From JAICUY01 sp035708065 (GTDB lineage: Bacteria > Chloroflexota > Limnocylindria > QHBO01): a stretch of 30,774 bases of DNA. Every line of letters starts with the position of its first letter. Within the stretch, counting starts at the first letter, position 1. The stretch spans positions 1 through 30,774 of the forward strand of contig DASSTC010000054.1 of assembly GCA_035708065.1 (NCBI GenBank), written 5' to 3'. Below, in pieces: positions 24,812 to 30,774 of the stretch. The notes under the pieces are model-generated. The model ran no database searches. It saw only the letters and a list, made by a program, of their open reading frames with translations, and was not told the origin of the DNA. The position numbers and the translations under genes were made by a program.

Positions 24812-24922
24812 TGGCGGCCTGCCCGCTCCCGAAAGCGTCGCCGAGCCGGTGCCGGGACCAAAGTACGAACGGCGCGGAGCGCGGTACCAATGCGCCGATA
24901 GGGCCGCCGCGGGGTGCATCGG
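24812..24922. other. intergenic core between divergent fhaA and Pro-Glu repeat genes
   Basis: This is the central part of the longest intergenic stretch in the window (24796-24940). It holds a GGTACC palindrome and, on the minus strand, a weak -35/-10 pair (TTGGTA, 17 bp, CGTACT) that could be a second fhaA promoter. Nothing else is clear. Confidence 0.25.
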
Positions 24923-24928
24923 TATACT
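24923..24928 (+). promoter_or_regulatory. -10 box (TATACT) of the Pro-Glu repeat gene
   Basis: TATACT (five of six to TATAAT) ends 12 bases before ATG 24941, so the transcript would carry a leader of only about five bases. No convincing -35 is seen at 16-18 bp upstream. Confidence 0.45.
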
Positions 24929-24940
24929 TGGCGACCCTGA

Positions 24941-26575
24941 ATGTCGCCTGAGGGGAGTACTCCAGTTACCTCGATGCCCGAAGCGCTGACCGAATCGTTC
25001 TGCGAACGCTGCGGAACCCGATACGAGTTCAAGGCGCCGACGAAGCTCAACCCGTTGCGCAAGACGCGCGGACTGGTGTCCGGGCTGCGCAACTACATCA
25101 TGAGCCAGGACGCGCTCTCCGACGCGATGGGCGACGCGATGCGCTCGGAGGAGGACGCCCTCGCGGCGCGTCAGCTCGAGGCGTTCCACTCCTCGTTCAA
25201 CTTCTGCATCGACTGCCGGCAGTACACCTGCCTGAGCTGCTGGAACGACGCGGTCGGGCGATGCCGCACCTGTGCGCCGATCGCCGGCACCGACGACCTG
25301 ATCGAGCGCATGGAGGCGTCGTTCCAGGCGACGCATCCGGAGCTCGCCTCGTCGGCGGCGGTGCTCGAGGCGCCCGGTGTTTCCGAGGTCGACGCCTGGC
25401 CGAGCACCGATCTCGTCTCCGCCGGCAACGGTCACGCCGACGTCGAATGGCCGGTCGAGGAGCTCGTCGGCTACGAGGCCACGCCGGAGCCCGAACCGGA
25501 GCCGCTCGCCGCGGCGGAGCCCGAGCCTGAGCCCGAGCCGCTCGCCGCGGCGGAGCCCGAGCCGGTGGTCACCGACGAACCCGAGCCCGATGCGGTCCCG
25601 GTCGTTGCCTTCGAGCTGGACGAGCCGCCTGTGGCCAAGGAACCGGAGCCGACCGCCGCCTGGGTCGAGCCCGAGCCAGTGCCGGCGGTCGAGTGGGTCG
25701 AGCCCGAGCCGGAGCCCGAGCCGGCGCCCCGCCTCGTGGTCCTCACCTGGCAGGACGACCAGGAGTTCGAGCTGCTGCCCGAGCCGGAGCCCGAGCCGGT
25801 CGTGGCCTACGATCCGGAGCCCGAACCGGAGCCCGAGCCCGAGCCGGTCGTCGCCTACGAGCCGGAACCGGAGCCGGTCGTGGCCTACGAGCCGGAGCCC
25901 GAACCGGAGCAAGTGGTCGCATATGAGCCCGAGCCGGAGCCGGTCGAGGCCTACGAGCTGGAGCCGGTCGTCGCAAATGAGGCGGAGCCTGAGCCCGAGC
26001 CGGTCGAGGCATACGAGCCCGAGTTCGAGCCGGAGCCTGAGCCCGAGCCGGTCGTCGCCTACGAGCCGGAACCGGAGCCGGTGGTCGCATATGAGCCCGA
26101 GCCGGAACCGGAGCCGGTGATCGCATATGAGCCCGAGCCGGAACCGGAGCCCGAGCCGGAGCCCGTGGTCGAAACGCCTCCTGCTCCGCGACCGATCACC
26201 TCGATCAGCGACACGATCCTGCGCAGCCCGGAGCCTCGGCCGATCGACGAGGATCTCGTCGCCGCGCGGTCCGATGATCCGGAGCTCGCCGCACGTCGTG
26301 CGCAGCTCGACCTGCTCGGCCTCGGTGATCCGGGTCAGGGGCCTGTCGCGCCGGAGCGGCCGACCGTCCTCCCGTACCGCTCGAGCGGCGCGGCTGGCCG
26401 GCCCACCACGCCGCGGCTGACCGAGGTCGGCTCGTTCTGGGACGCATCGGCTCGCGAGGTCGCCGGCGGCCTGAGCCAGGTCGCGGTGCAGAGCTGCACG
26501 AGCTGCGGCCTGTCGCTGTCGGCCAGCGCTCGATTCTGCCGCCGCTGCGGCACGCGCCAGGCGCAGCCCGCCTAG
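24941..26575 (+). CDS. Pro-Glu repeat protein with zinc ribbons at both ends
   Basis: A protein of 544 aa. N-terminal CxxC pairs at C21/C24, C89/C92, C97/C100 and C108/C111 could hold two zinc ions. Residues about 175-410 are a low-complexity acidic Pro-Glu region; from residue 287 it is built of repeats of 'VVAYEPEPEP' with variable EP length, ending at 'VVETPPAP' (residue 409). The C-terminus carries a second zinc ribbon, C519/C522 and C533/C536 ('CTSCGLSLSASARFCRRCG'). No membrane helix is seen, so it is probably cytoplasmic, with the repeat acting as a stiff spacer. ATG 24974 is an alternative start; GAGGGGAG lies 16 bases before it, too far. Divergent from fhaA. Function unknown. Confidence 0.8.
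   Translation: MSPEGSTPVTSMPEALTESFCERCGTRYEFKAPTKLNPLRKTRGLVSGLRNYIMSQDALSDAMGDAMRSEEDALAARQLEAFHSSFNFCIDCRQYTCLSCWNDAVGRCRTCAPIAGTDDLIERMEASFQATHPELASSAAVLEAPGVSEVDAWPSTDLVSAGNGHADVEWPVEELVGYEATPEPEPEPLAAAEPEPEPEPLAAAEPEPVVTDEPEPDAVPVVAFELDEPPVAKEPEPTAAWVEPEPVPAVEWVEPEPEPEPAPRLVVLTWQDDQEFELLPEPEPEPVVAYDPEPEPEPEPEPVVAYEPEPEPVVAYEPEPEPEQVVAYEPEPEPVEAYELEPVVANEAEPEPEPVEAYEPEFEPEPEPEPVVAYEPEPEPVVAYEPEPEPEPVIAYEPEPEPEPEPEPVVETPPAPRPITSISDTILRSPEPRPIDEDLVAARSDDPELAARRAQLDLLGLGDPGQGPVAPERPTVLPYRSSGAAGRPTTPRLTEVGSFWDASAREVAGGLSQVAVQSCTSCGLSLSASARFCRRCGTRQAQPA
25799..26164 (+). repeat. in-frame coding repeat array (VVAYEPEP units)
   Basis: About nine to ten degenerate units of 24-50 bp encode V-[VEI]-A-Y-E-(PE)n. 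Codon choice alternates freely between ccg/ccc and gag/gaa, so the protein pattern is better kept than the DNA pattern. Length variation between units is always in multiples of three. Confidence 0.8.
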
Positions 26576-26928
26576 CTCGCCTTTACCTCGCCTCCGGACG
26601 AGGCCCGCGTCGACTTCGGTTTGGCAGCCTTCTCGGGGCTGCCCCCGGTCGACCCCGGCGCATCGGTCGAGCCCTTGTCAGGGCTGGTCGTGGTCGTCTC
26701 GGTCGGGGCGCTGCCGTCCTTGTGCGCAGGCGCGGAGGTGGAAGCAGACGATCGGCGTGAATCGGTCTTGTAGAAGCCCGATCCCTTGAAGATGATCCCG
26801 GCGGGATAGAGCACCCGGCGCAGCGGACCGCCACACACCTCACAGGTGGTGGGGCCGTCCTCGCTCATCGGGTGGATGACTTCAATGGTGTGGCCGCACG
26901 AGCGGCACTGGTAATCGTAGGTCGGCAT
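26572..26928 (-). CDS. FmdB-type zinc-ribbon protein
   Basis: A protein of 118 aa. Residues 1-45 are the FmdB/CxxC_CxxC_SSSS regulatory domain: 'MPTYDYQCRSCGHTIEV' with C8/C11, then 'TTCEVCGGPLRRVLYP' with the second CxxC pair, and 'GIIFKGSGFYKTDSR'. The rest is a low-complexity Ser/Thr/Pro/Gly/Lys tail. The family is widespread and best known for a presumed regulatory role in FmdB of Methylophilus; its biochemical function is unsettled. It converges with the Pro-Glu repeat gene and shares its TAG stop through CTAG at 26572-26575. A strong hairpin lies 18 bases upstream of the ATG. Confidence 0.88.
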   Translation of the reverse strand: MPTYDYQCRSCGHTIEVIHPMSEDGPTTCEVCGGPLRRVLYPAGIIFKGSGFYKTDSRRSSASTSAPAHKDGSAPTETTTTSPDKGSTDAPGSTGGSPEKAAKPKSTRASSGGEVKAS

Positions 26929-26946
26929 TGGCCTCGGGACGTGAGA

Positions 26947-26976
26947 AGACCGGACCGGCAGAGCCAGGTCCGGTCT
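26947..26976 (-). terminator. strong hairpin between CpaE-like gene 2 and the FmdB gene
   Basis: A perfect 10-bp stem, AGACCGGACC (26947-26956) with GGTCCGGTCT (26967-26976). Inside it GGC/GCC pair once more with a bulged A. On the minus strand the stem is followed by TCTCAC, only a weak U-rich run. It probably ends or attenuates the transcript coming from the 28218 gene, and leaves FmdB with low readthrough or its own promoter. Confidence 0.55.
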
Positions 26977-27021
26977 CGCATCATGCCAGCCGTGCGGTGG
27001 CCGCGCAACGCGGCTCCCGCA

Positions 27022-28218
27022 TCAGGCGTTCGAGGCGCGGGAGGCGAAGGGCAGTCGCCAGCGACGTGCCGGTGCCTGGGCAGGAACGGCCGCCTGCTGC
27101 GTGACCAGGCGGGCGACGTTGTGCAGATCCGTGCTGATCTTCTCGCGCGGGAACTTGGTGATGATCGGCGTGCCCTCGTTCGCGGCGACGACGGCCTTTG
27201 GCCCGTTCGACACGATCGTGGCCGAGATCGGCAGGCCCAGCGACTGCGCCATGTCCGGCAGCGAGACCCCGTGGTTCGCGCGGTTGACGATGACCCGCAC
27301 GATGTCGCGCAGGCCGACCTGTCGGGCGAGGTCGAGGAACTGCGACGAGTTGCGAATCGGTCCGACCTCGGGCGTCACGACCAGGAAGATCTCGTTGGCG
27401 ACGGTGAGCATCGCCATCGTCCGATCGTCGTAGCCGGGGTGGTTGTCGACCACCACGTACGCATGGCGTGAGCGCGCCCACTTCAGCGCGGCGATGAGCA
27501 GGTCGACCGTGATCCGCTCCGAATCGCCAGGGTCGTTGCCCCAGGTCAGCACGCGCAGGCCGCTCTCGCGGTGCGTCGCGGTCGCGTGCTCGAAGGCAGC
27601 ATCGGTCCATTCGGAGGGATCGCTGTCCGCGAGGTCGACGAGGCCCATCGTGCTCGGCACCTGCAGCACCGAGGTGACGTTGCCCACGCCGACGTCGGCG
27701 TCGAGGAGCAGGACCCGCTCGCGCGTCTGCTCGCGCAGTGCGACCGCCACGTTGACCGCGACCGTCGTCTTGCCGACGCCGCCCTTCGGCGCGAAGACGC
27801 TGATGGCGCGACCCTCGCCGATCGTCTGGCTGTCATCACCGGTGGCGGCCGTCGTCTCGCTGAGCTGCCGGCCGGAGCGGATCAGCAGCGCCTGGAGACG
27901 GTAGACCAGTGCGTCCGCCGGCAGCGGCTTGAGCGCCAGCTCATCGTTGGCGAACGACGGCTGGTCCATGAAGTCGGGCGCATCCTCGCCGAACAGCAGG
28001 AGCGTCGGCGGCGAGCCTGTGGCATGCACTGCGGCATGAATCTGCTGGATCAGGCTCGCGTCGAGGTCGCAGTCGAGGACGACCACGTCGAACACGGTGC
28101 CGTCGGTGAGGCGATCGTCGAGGTCCTCATGGACAACCTCGAAGCCGGCACGCTCGAGCGCACCCGCATAGTGCGAGGCATCTTCCTCAAGGGCCAGGAG
28201 GACAGTGGGTCGCTCCAT
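27022..28218 (-). CDS. CpaE/TadZ-like protein 2: receiver-like domain plus ParA/MinD-type ATPase
   Basis: A protein of 398 aa from ATG 28218, preceded by GGAAGGA. Residues 4-115 are a receiver-like domain with E12-D13, D49 ('VVVLDCDL') and K97-P98, but the conserved Thr/Ser before them is lost ('LLLFGEDAP'). The ATPase starts near residue 138 with a canonical deviant Walker A 'APKGGVGKTTVAVNVAVAL' (K145, K150), then 'LLLDADVGVGNVTSVL' and 'YVVVDNHPGYDDRTM'. The fold and order match CpaE and MinD-like positioning proteins. It is a second copy of the architecture at 5739-6887 but distant in sequence. Its neighbours are zinc-ribbon genes, not Tad pilus genes. Confidence 0.88.
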   Translation of the reverse strand: MERPTVLLALEEDASHYAGALERAGFEVVHEDLDDRLTDGTVFDVVVLDCDLDASLIQQIHAAVHATGSPPTLLLFGEDAPDFMDQPSFANDELALKPLPADALVYRLQALLIRSGRQLSETTAATGDDSQTIGEGRAISVFAPKGGVGKTTVAVNVAVALREQTRERVLLLDADVGVGNVTSVLQVPSTMGLVDLADSDPSEWTDAAFEHATATHRESGLRVLTWGNDPGDSERITVDLLIAALKWARSRHAYVVVDNHPGYDDRTMAMLTVANEIFLVVTPEVGPIRNSSQFLDLARQVGLRDIVRVIVNRANHGVSLPDMAQSLGLPISATIVSNGPKAVVAANEGTPIITKFPREKISTDLHNVARLVTQQAAVPAQAPARRWRLPFASRASNA

Positions 28219-28327
28219 GCAAATCCTTCCGGTGGAGTACGGTGACTGACCGCACCAGTGTCGGATCGACCCAACCAGACGACAATGGGACCCGGGGCCA
28301 TGGCGCTCCGCCGAAGGTACTAGCCGG
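28219..28327. other. intergenic region upstream of CpaE-like gene 2
   Basis: 109 bp. The minus strand has a possible promoter (CCGACA, 17 bp, CGTACT) and the ribosome site GGAAGGA. The zinc-ribbon gene upstream ends inside the perfect palindrome TAGCCGGCTA (28321-28330). No strong terminator is seen. Confidence 0.3.
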
Positions 28328-29059
28328 CTACGCTCCGCGGAGCATGCGCATGCCGCACTTCGGACAGTAGAACGCCGCCGCGTTGCCGGCCTCGAAGCCG
28401 CAGTGCGCGCAGGTCAGGCCCGAACGGGCGCCAACCGTCGGCAGTCGCGCCTGGTCGGCGGCTCCGAGGCTGTAGCCTGAAGCGACGACCTGCTGATACA
28501 GGTTGGAGAGCAGCTTCTGACCGATGCGCTCGGTGTCTCCACGCAGTCCCTTGCCGCCCCAACCGACGACGGCTCGCACGATCAGCTCCCCGGAGATCTC
28601 GTCCCAATGGCTGGCGAGTCCGCCGACGATGGCGTTGTAGCTCGGATAGCCGCTCGTATCGGTGTCGCCGTACAGCAGGCCACACACGAAGCTGTCGACG
28701 GTCATGTCGAGGGCATCGGTCGACTCGAGGACGTACAGGGCGTGGCGTCCGATCGGACCGACGTCGCGGCGCGCCAGGACCCACTGCTGCATCTCGTTGA
28801 AGCGCTCCAGGGCCGGCGCGGCATCGGCGTACTCGAGCGGAAGCGGCTCGATCACCTCGGGCGGCGTCTCGCTCAGCGGCTCGACGATGCCGGGCAGCAT
28901 CGCCATGACCGCCTGGTCCGCCTGCATGCGCAAGCCATCGCTGCTGCGCGCCATGAAGTTCAGCTTCAGGGCGTACTGCTGCGCCGACACGTCCTCTCCG
29001 ACGGGCGTGGCCAGCGGTGGCGGCGCCTCTTCCTTCCTCTTCTTCCTCAGAAACGACAT
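28328..29059 (-). CDS. zinc-ribbon protein of unknown function
   Basis: A protein of 243 aa from ATG 29059, preceded by GGAG at 7 bases. A basic N-terminus ('SFLRKKRKEEAPPPLATP') is followed by a mostly helical core with no motif I know ('ERFNEMQQWVLARRDVGPIG', 'VDSFVCGLLYGDTDTSGY'), and a C-terminal zinc ribbon, C217/C220 and C232/C235 ('CAHCGFEAGNAAAFYCPKCG'). No membrane helix is present. Its promoter shares a 15-bp motif with that of fhaA, which hints at joint control with the envelope operon. The gene stands between valS and the CpaE-like gene, all on the same strand. Confidence 0.75.
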   Translation of the reverse strand: MSFLRKKRKEEAPPPLATPVGEDVSAQQYALKLNFMARSSDGLRMQADQAVMAMLPGIVEPLSETPPEVIEPLPLEYADAAPALERFNEMQQWVLARRDVGPIGRHALYVLESTDALDMTVDSFVCGLLYGDTDTSGYPSYNAIVGGLASHWDEISGELIVRAVVGWGGKGLRGDTERIGQKLLSNLYQQVVASGYSLGAADQARLPTVGARSGLTCAHCGFEAGNAAAFYCPKCGMRMLRGA

Positions 29060-29093
29060 GCGTCAGCTCCGTCCTGGACCGATGGGCCGGCCG

Positions 29094-29102
29094 ATTCTAG
29101 CA
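29094..29102 (-). promoter_or_regulatory. extended -10 (TGCTAGAAT) of the zinc-ribbon gene
   Basis: The minus strand reads TGCTAGAATCGGCCG, 34 nt from the hexamer to ATG 29059, so the message would have a leader of about 28 nt with GGAG. The same 15-mer, with one substitution, stands at the fhaA start. No -35 is evident. Confidence 0.5.
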
Positions 29103-29139
29103 GGCACGCCCGGCAGGACCGCCATAGCACGATTCGCGG

Positions 29140-30774
29140 TCATCGCAGCTGCTCGAGCTGCGACTCGAGCTCGGCCAGACGAGCCCTCTCCTTGTCGACG
29201 ACCGCCTCGGGCGCGCGCGCGACGAACGACGGGTTGGCGAGCAGGCCGCGCAGCCGACCGATGCCCGCCTCGAGCTCGGCAACCTGCCGCTCGCGCCGGT
29301 CTGCAGCGGCACGCTCTTCCGCGGCGTCGCTGCCCAGCCAGGCAGCGCCGAGCGGTGTCGCGGCGACGAACGCCGGTCGTTCCTCGGCTGCGGCGAACCT
29401 GACCGGCCGCACGCGGGCCAGTGGCGTGATGTAGCCGACCGCACGCTGCGCAAGCGCCTGTTCCGCCGCACTCGGCGGGGCGAGCTGCAGCGGCAGCCAG
29501 GCGCCCGCGGCCGTGCCGGTCTCGGTGCGCAGGTTGCGGACCTCGCGGATGGTGGCGATGACCTGCTCCATCTCCGCCTCGGCCGTCGCATTGCGCGTCG
29601 CGGGCGGCGGCCAGCTGCTGCTCATCAACAGCTCGTGCCCGCCGGTTGTCGCCGGGGCGGCCGCGCGCAGCGCCGCCCAGATCTCCTCGGTCACGAATGG
29701 CATGAGCGGGTGGAGCAGCCGCAGCAGGTTCCCAAGCGTGCCGGCCAGCGTCTGCCAGACCCGGGCGCGATCACCGGGCGACGCATCCTCGCGGCGGAGC
29801 TCGATCTTGGCCATCTCGACGAACCAGTCGGCGTAGTCGCTCCACGCCAGGTCATGGACCGTCGCCGCATACCCGGCCAGGTCCAGCCCGTCGAGCTGCT
29901 GCGTTGCACGCTGCGCAGCGGCGGCGACACGCGAACGGATCCAGTGCTCGGCCAGCGTCGGCTCACCGCTCGGAGCGGTTCCCGCCGCCGGCTGCGCGCC
30001 GAGGACGAAGCGGCCCAGGTTCCACAGCTTGTTGGTGAAGTTGCGGCCACCGTCGATCTTCGCGCCCGTGAGCCGCTGGTCGTGGCCCGGCGAGGTGCCG
30101 GCCACCAGGGCGAAGCGCAGCGCATCGGCGCCGACCTGGTCGATCATCTGCAGCGGGTCGACCACGTTGCCCTTCGTCTTGCTCATCTTCACGCCGCCCT
30201 CCGCTCGGACCAGGCCGTGGAGATAGACGGTCGAGAACGGCTCGACGCCGGTGCAGAACAGGCCGAGCATCATCATCCGCGCGACCCAGAAGAAGAGGAT
30301 GTCGTAGCCGGTCTCCATCAGCGTCGTCGGGTAGAAGCGCTCGAAGTCCGCCGTGCGCTCCGGCCAGCCGAGCGTCGACCACGGCCAGAGGCCGGAGCTG
30401 AACCAGGTGTCGAAGATGTCGGTCTCCTGCCGCAGCTCGGACGCCGGCCGGCCGCATTCTGCGCAGGCATCCGGCCCGGCCTCGGCATCGGTCACCGTGA
30501 CGTGGCCGTCCGGGCAGAACCAGGCGGGGATGCGGTGGCCCCACCACAGCTGGCGACCGACCGCCCAGTCGTGGATGTTCTCCATCCAGTGGCCGTACAC
30601 CTTCTCGAGATGTGGCGGCACGATCGCCGTCCTACCCTCGCGGACCGATGCCAGCGCGCGATCGGCGAGCGGCTTCACATGGATGAACCACTGGATGCTG
30701 AGCCGCGGCTCGACCACCGTCCCGCAGCGCTCGCAGTGGCCGACCACCATCTGGTGTGCCGTCTCGGCCTCCAG
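29140..30774 (-). CDS. valS: valyl-tRNA synthetase, C-terminal part (5' end outside window)
   Basis: 544 codons of the 3' part are present; the frame runs off the window edge. Visible parts: a zinc-binding segment 'HCERCGTVVEPRLSIQWF', the catalytic-domain segments 'RQLWWGHRIPAWFCPDG' and 'TDIFDTWFSSGLWPWSTLGW', the signature 'KMSKTKGNVVDPLQMIDQVG' (KMSKS-type loop with Thr as last residue), the anticodon-binding helical domain, and a C-terminal coiled-coil arm ('ELEAGIGRLRGLLANPSF', 'KERARLAELESQLEQLR') that is diagnostic for ValRS against IleRS and LeuRS. It charges tRNA-Val. It ends 40 bp before the promoter of the zinc-ribbon gene. Confidence 0.95.
   Translation of the reverse strand: MEAETAHQMVVGHCERCGTVVEPRLSIQWFIHVKPLADRALASVREGRTAIVPPHLEKVYGHWMENIHDWAVGRQLWWGHRIPAWFCPDGHVTVTDAEAGPDACAECGRPASELRQETDIFDTWFSSGLWPWSTLGWPERTADFERFYPTTLMETGYDILFFWVARMMMLGLFCTGVEPFSTVYLHGLVRAEGGVKMSKTKGNVVDPLQMIDQVGADALRFALVAGTSPGHDQRLTGAKIDGGRNFTNKLWNLGRFVLGAQPAAGTAPSGEPTLAEHWIRSRVAAAAQRATQQLDGLDLAGYAATVHDLAWSDYADWFVEMAKIELRREDASPGDRARVWQTLAGTLGNLLRLLHPLMPFVTEEIWAALRAAAPATTGGHELLMSSSWPPPATRNATAEAEMEQVIATIREVRNLRTETGTAAGAWLPLQLAPPSAAEQALAQRAVGYITPLARVRPVRFAAAEERPAFVAATPLGAAWLGSDAAEERAAADRRERQVAELEAGIGRLRGLLANPSFVARAPEAVVDKERARLAELESQLEQLR

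Noticed and set aside
24806..25912. Minus-strand frame with Leu-Gly-Leu-Arg repeats opposite the Pro-Glu gene
   Set aside because: The repeat is the antisense image of the PE repeat codons, and the plus strand has zinc ribbons at both ends in one frame.
25799..26164. CRISPR-like appearance of the repeat region
   Set aside because: Units are 24-50 bp, degenerate, always in frame with the coding sequence, and have no unique spacers or cas genes.
30160..30200. KMSKT in place of KMSKS in valyl-tRNA synthetase
   Set aside because: Thr at the last position occurs in other class I synthetases and is conservative; no reason to expect altered function.

Overview
The window is about 30.8 kb of dense, very GC-rich bacterial chromosome (roughly two-thirds or more G+C by eye). 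It has no rRNA, tRNA, insertion sequence, phage gene or CRISPR array that I can see. The gene set (FhaA/FhaB beside RodA/FtsW and a class B PBP, a DUF2342 metalloprotease, DUF4446, two CpaE-type ATPases, FmdB and MoxR-DUF58-transglutaminase) fits a Chloroflexota lineage such as Limnocylindria/Ellin6529-like bacteria best, with an actinobacterium as the alternative. That placement is inference from gene content, not from a marker phylogeny.

Layout. Positions 1-1.6 kb hold the tail of a YprB-like protein, a convergent PfkB sugar kinase and a small conserved + strand gene. From 12.4 kb down to 1.6 kb the minus strand carries a long gene train: DUF4446 protein, orphan SelB C-terminal winged-helix protein, UvrD-type helicase-nuclease, small membrane protein, methyltransferase, CpaE-like ATPase 1, glutamate racemase (murI), DUF2342 metalloprotease, D-2-hydroxyacid dehydrogenase and ychF. 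From 12.4 to 16.1 kb there is a small + strand membrane protein, rarA on the minus strand, then a class V aminotransferase and a histidine phosphatase on the plus strand. From 24.8 down to 16.1 kb lies a cell-envelope operon: fhaA, fhaB, rodA/ftsW, pbpA, moxR, DUF58 and a membrane transglutaminase. From 24.9 to 29.1 kb is a zinc-ribbon neighbourhood: a Pro-Glu repeat protein with zinc ribbons at both ends, an FmdB-type protein, CpaE-like ATPase 2 and another zinc-ribbon protein. The window ends in the 3' part of valS.

How the parts relate. The fhaA operon couples phosphothreonine readers to peptidoglycan polymerisation and crosslinking, and then to a MoxR/DUF58/transglutaminase module. The Ser/Thr kinase and phosphatase genes expected beside it in Actinobacteria are missing from this window. 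murI supplies D-glutamate to the same wall pathway from another operon.

The most unusual signals lie in expression architecture. Eight gene junctions use 4-base NTGA stop/start overlaps, and none is ATGA (five GTGA, two TTGA, one CTGA). Several starts lie 6-7 nt behind a -10-like hexamer, as in leaderless transcripts. Three divergent gene pairs share overlapping or palindromic -10 boxes. Two promoters, for fhaA and for a zinc-ribbon gene, share a 15-bp motif. Strong hairpins sit in the leader of the small membrane-protein gene, before moxR and before the FmdB gene. No single stretch is a clear new defence or mobile system. The best candidates for undescribed biology are the orphan SelB-C protein, the Pro-Glu/zinc-ribbon protein and the promoter architecture.
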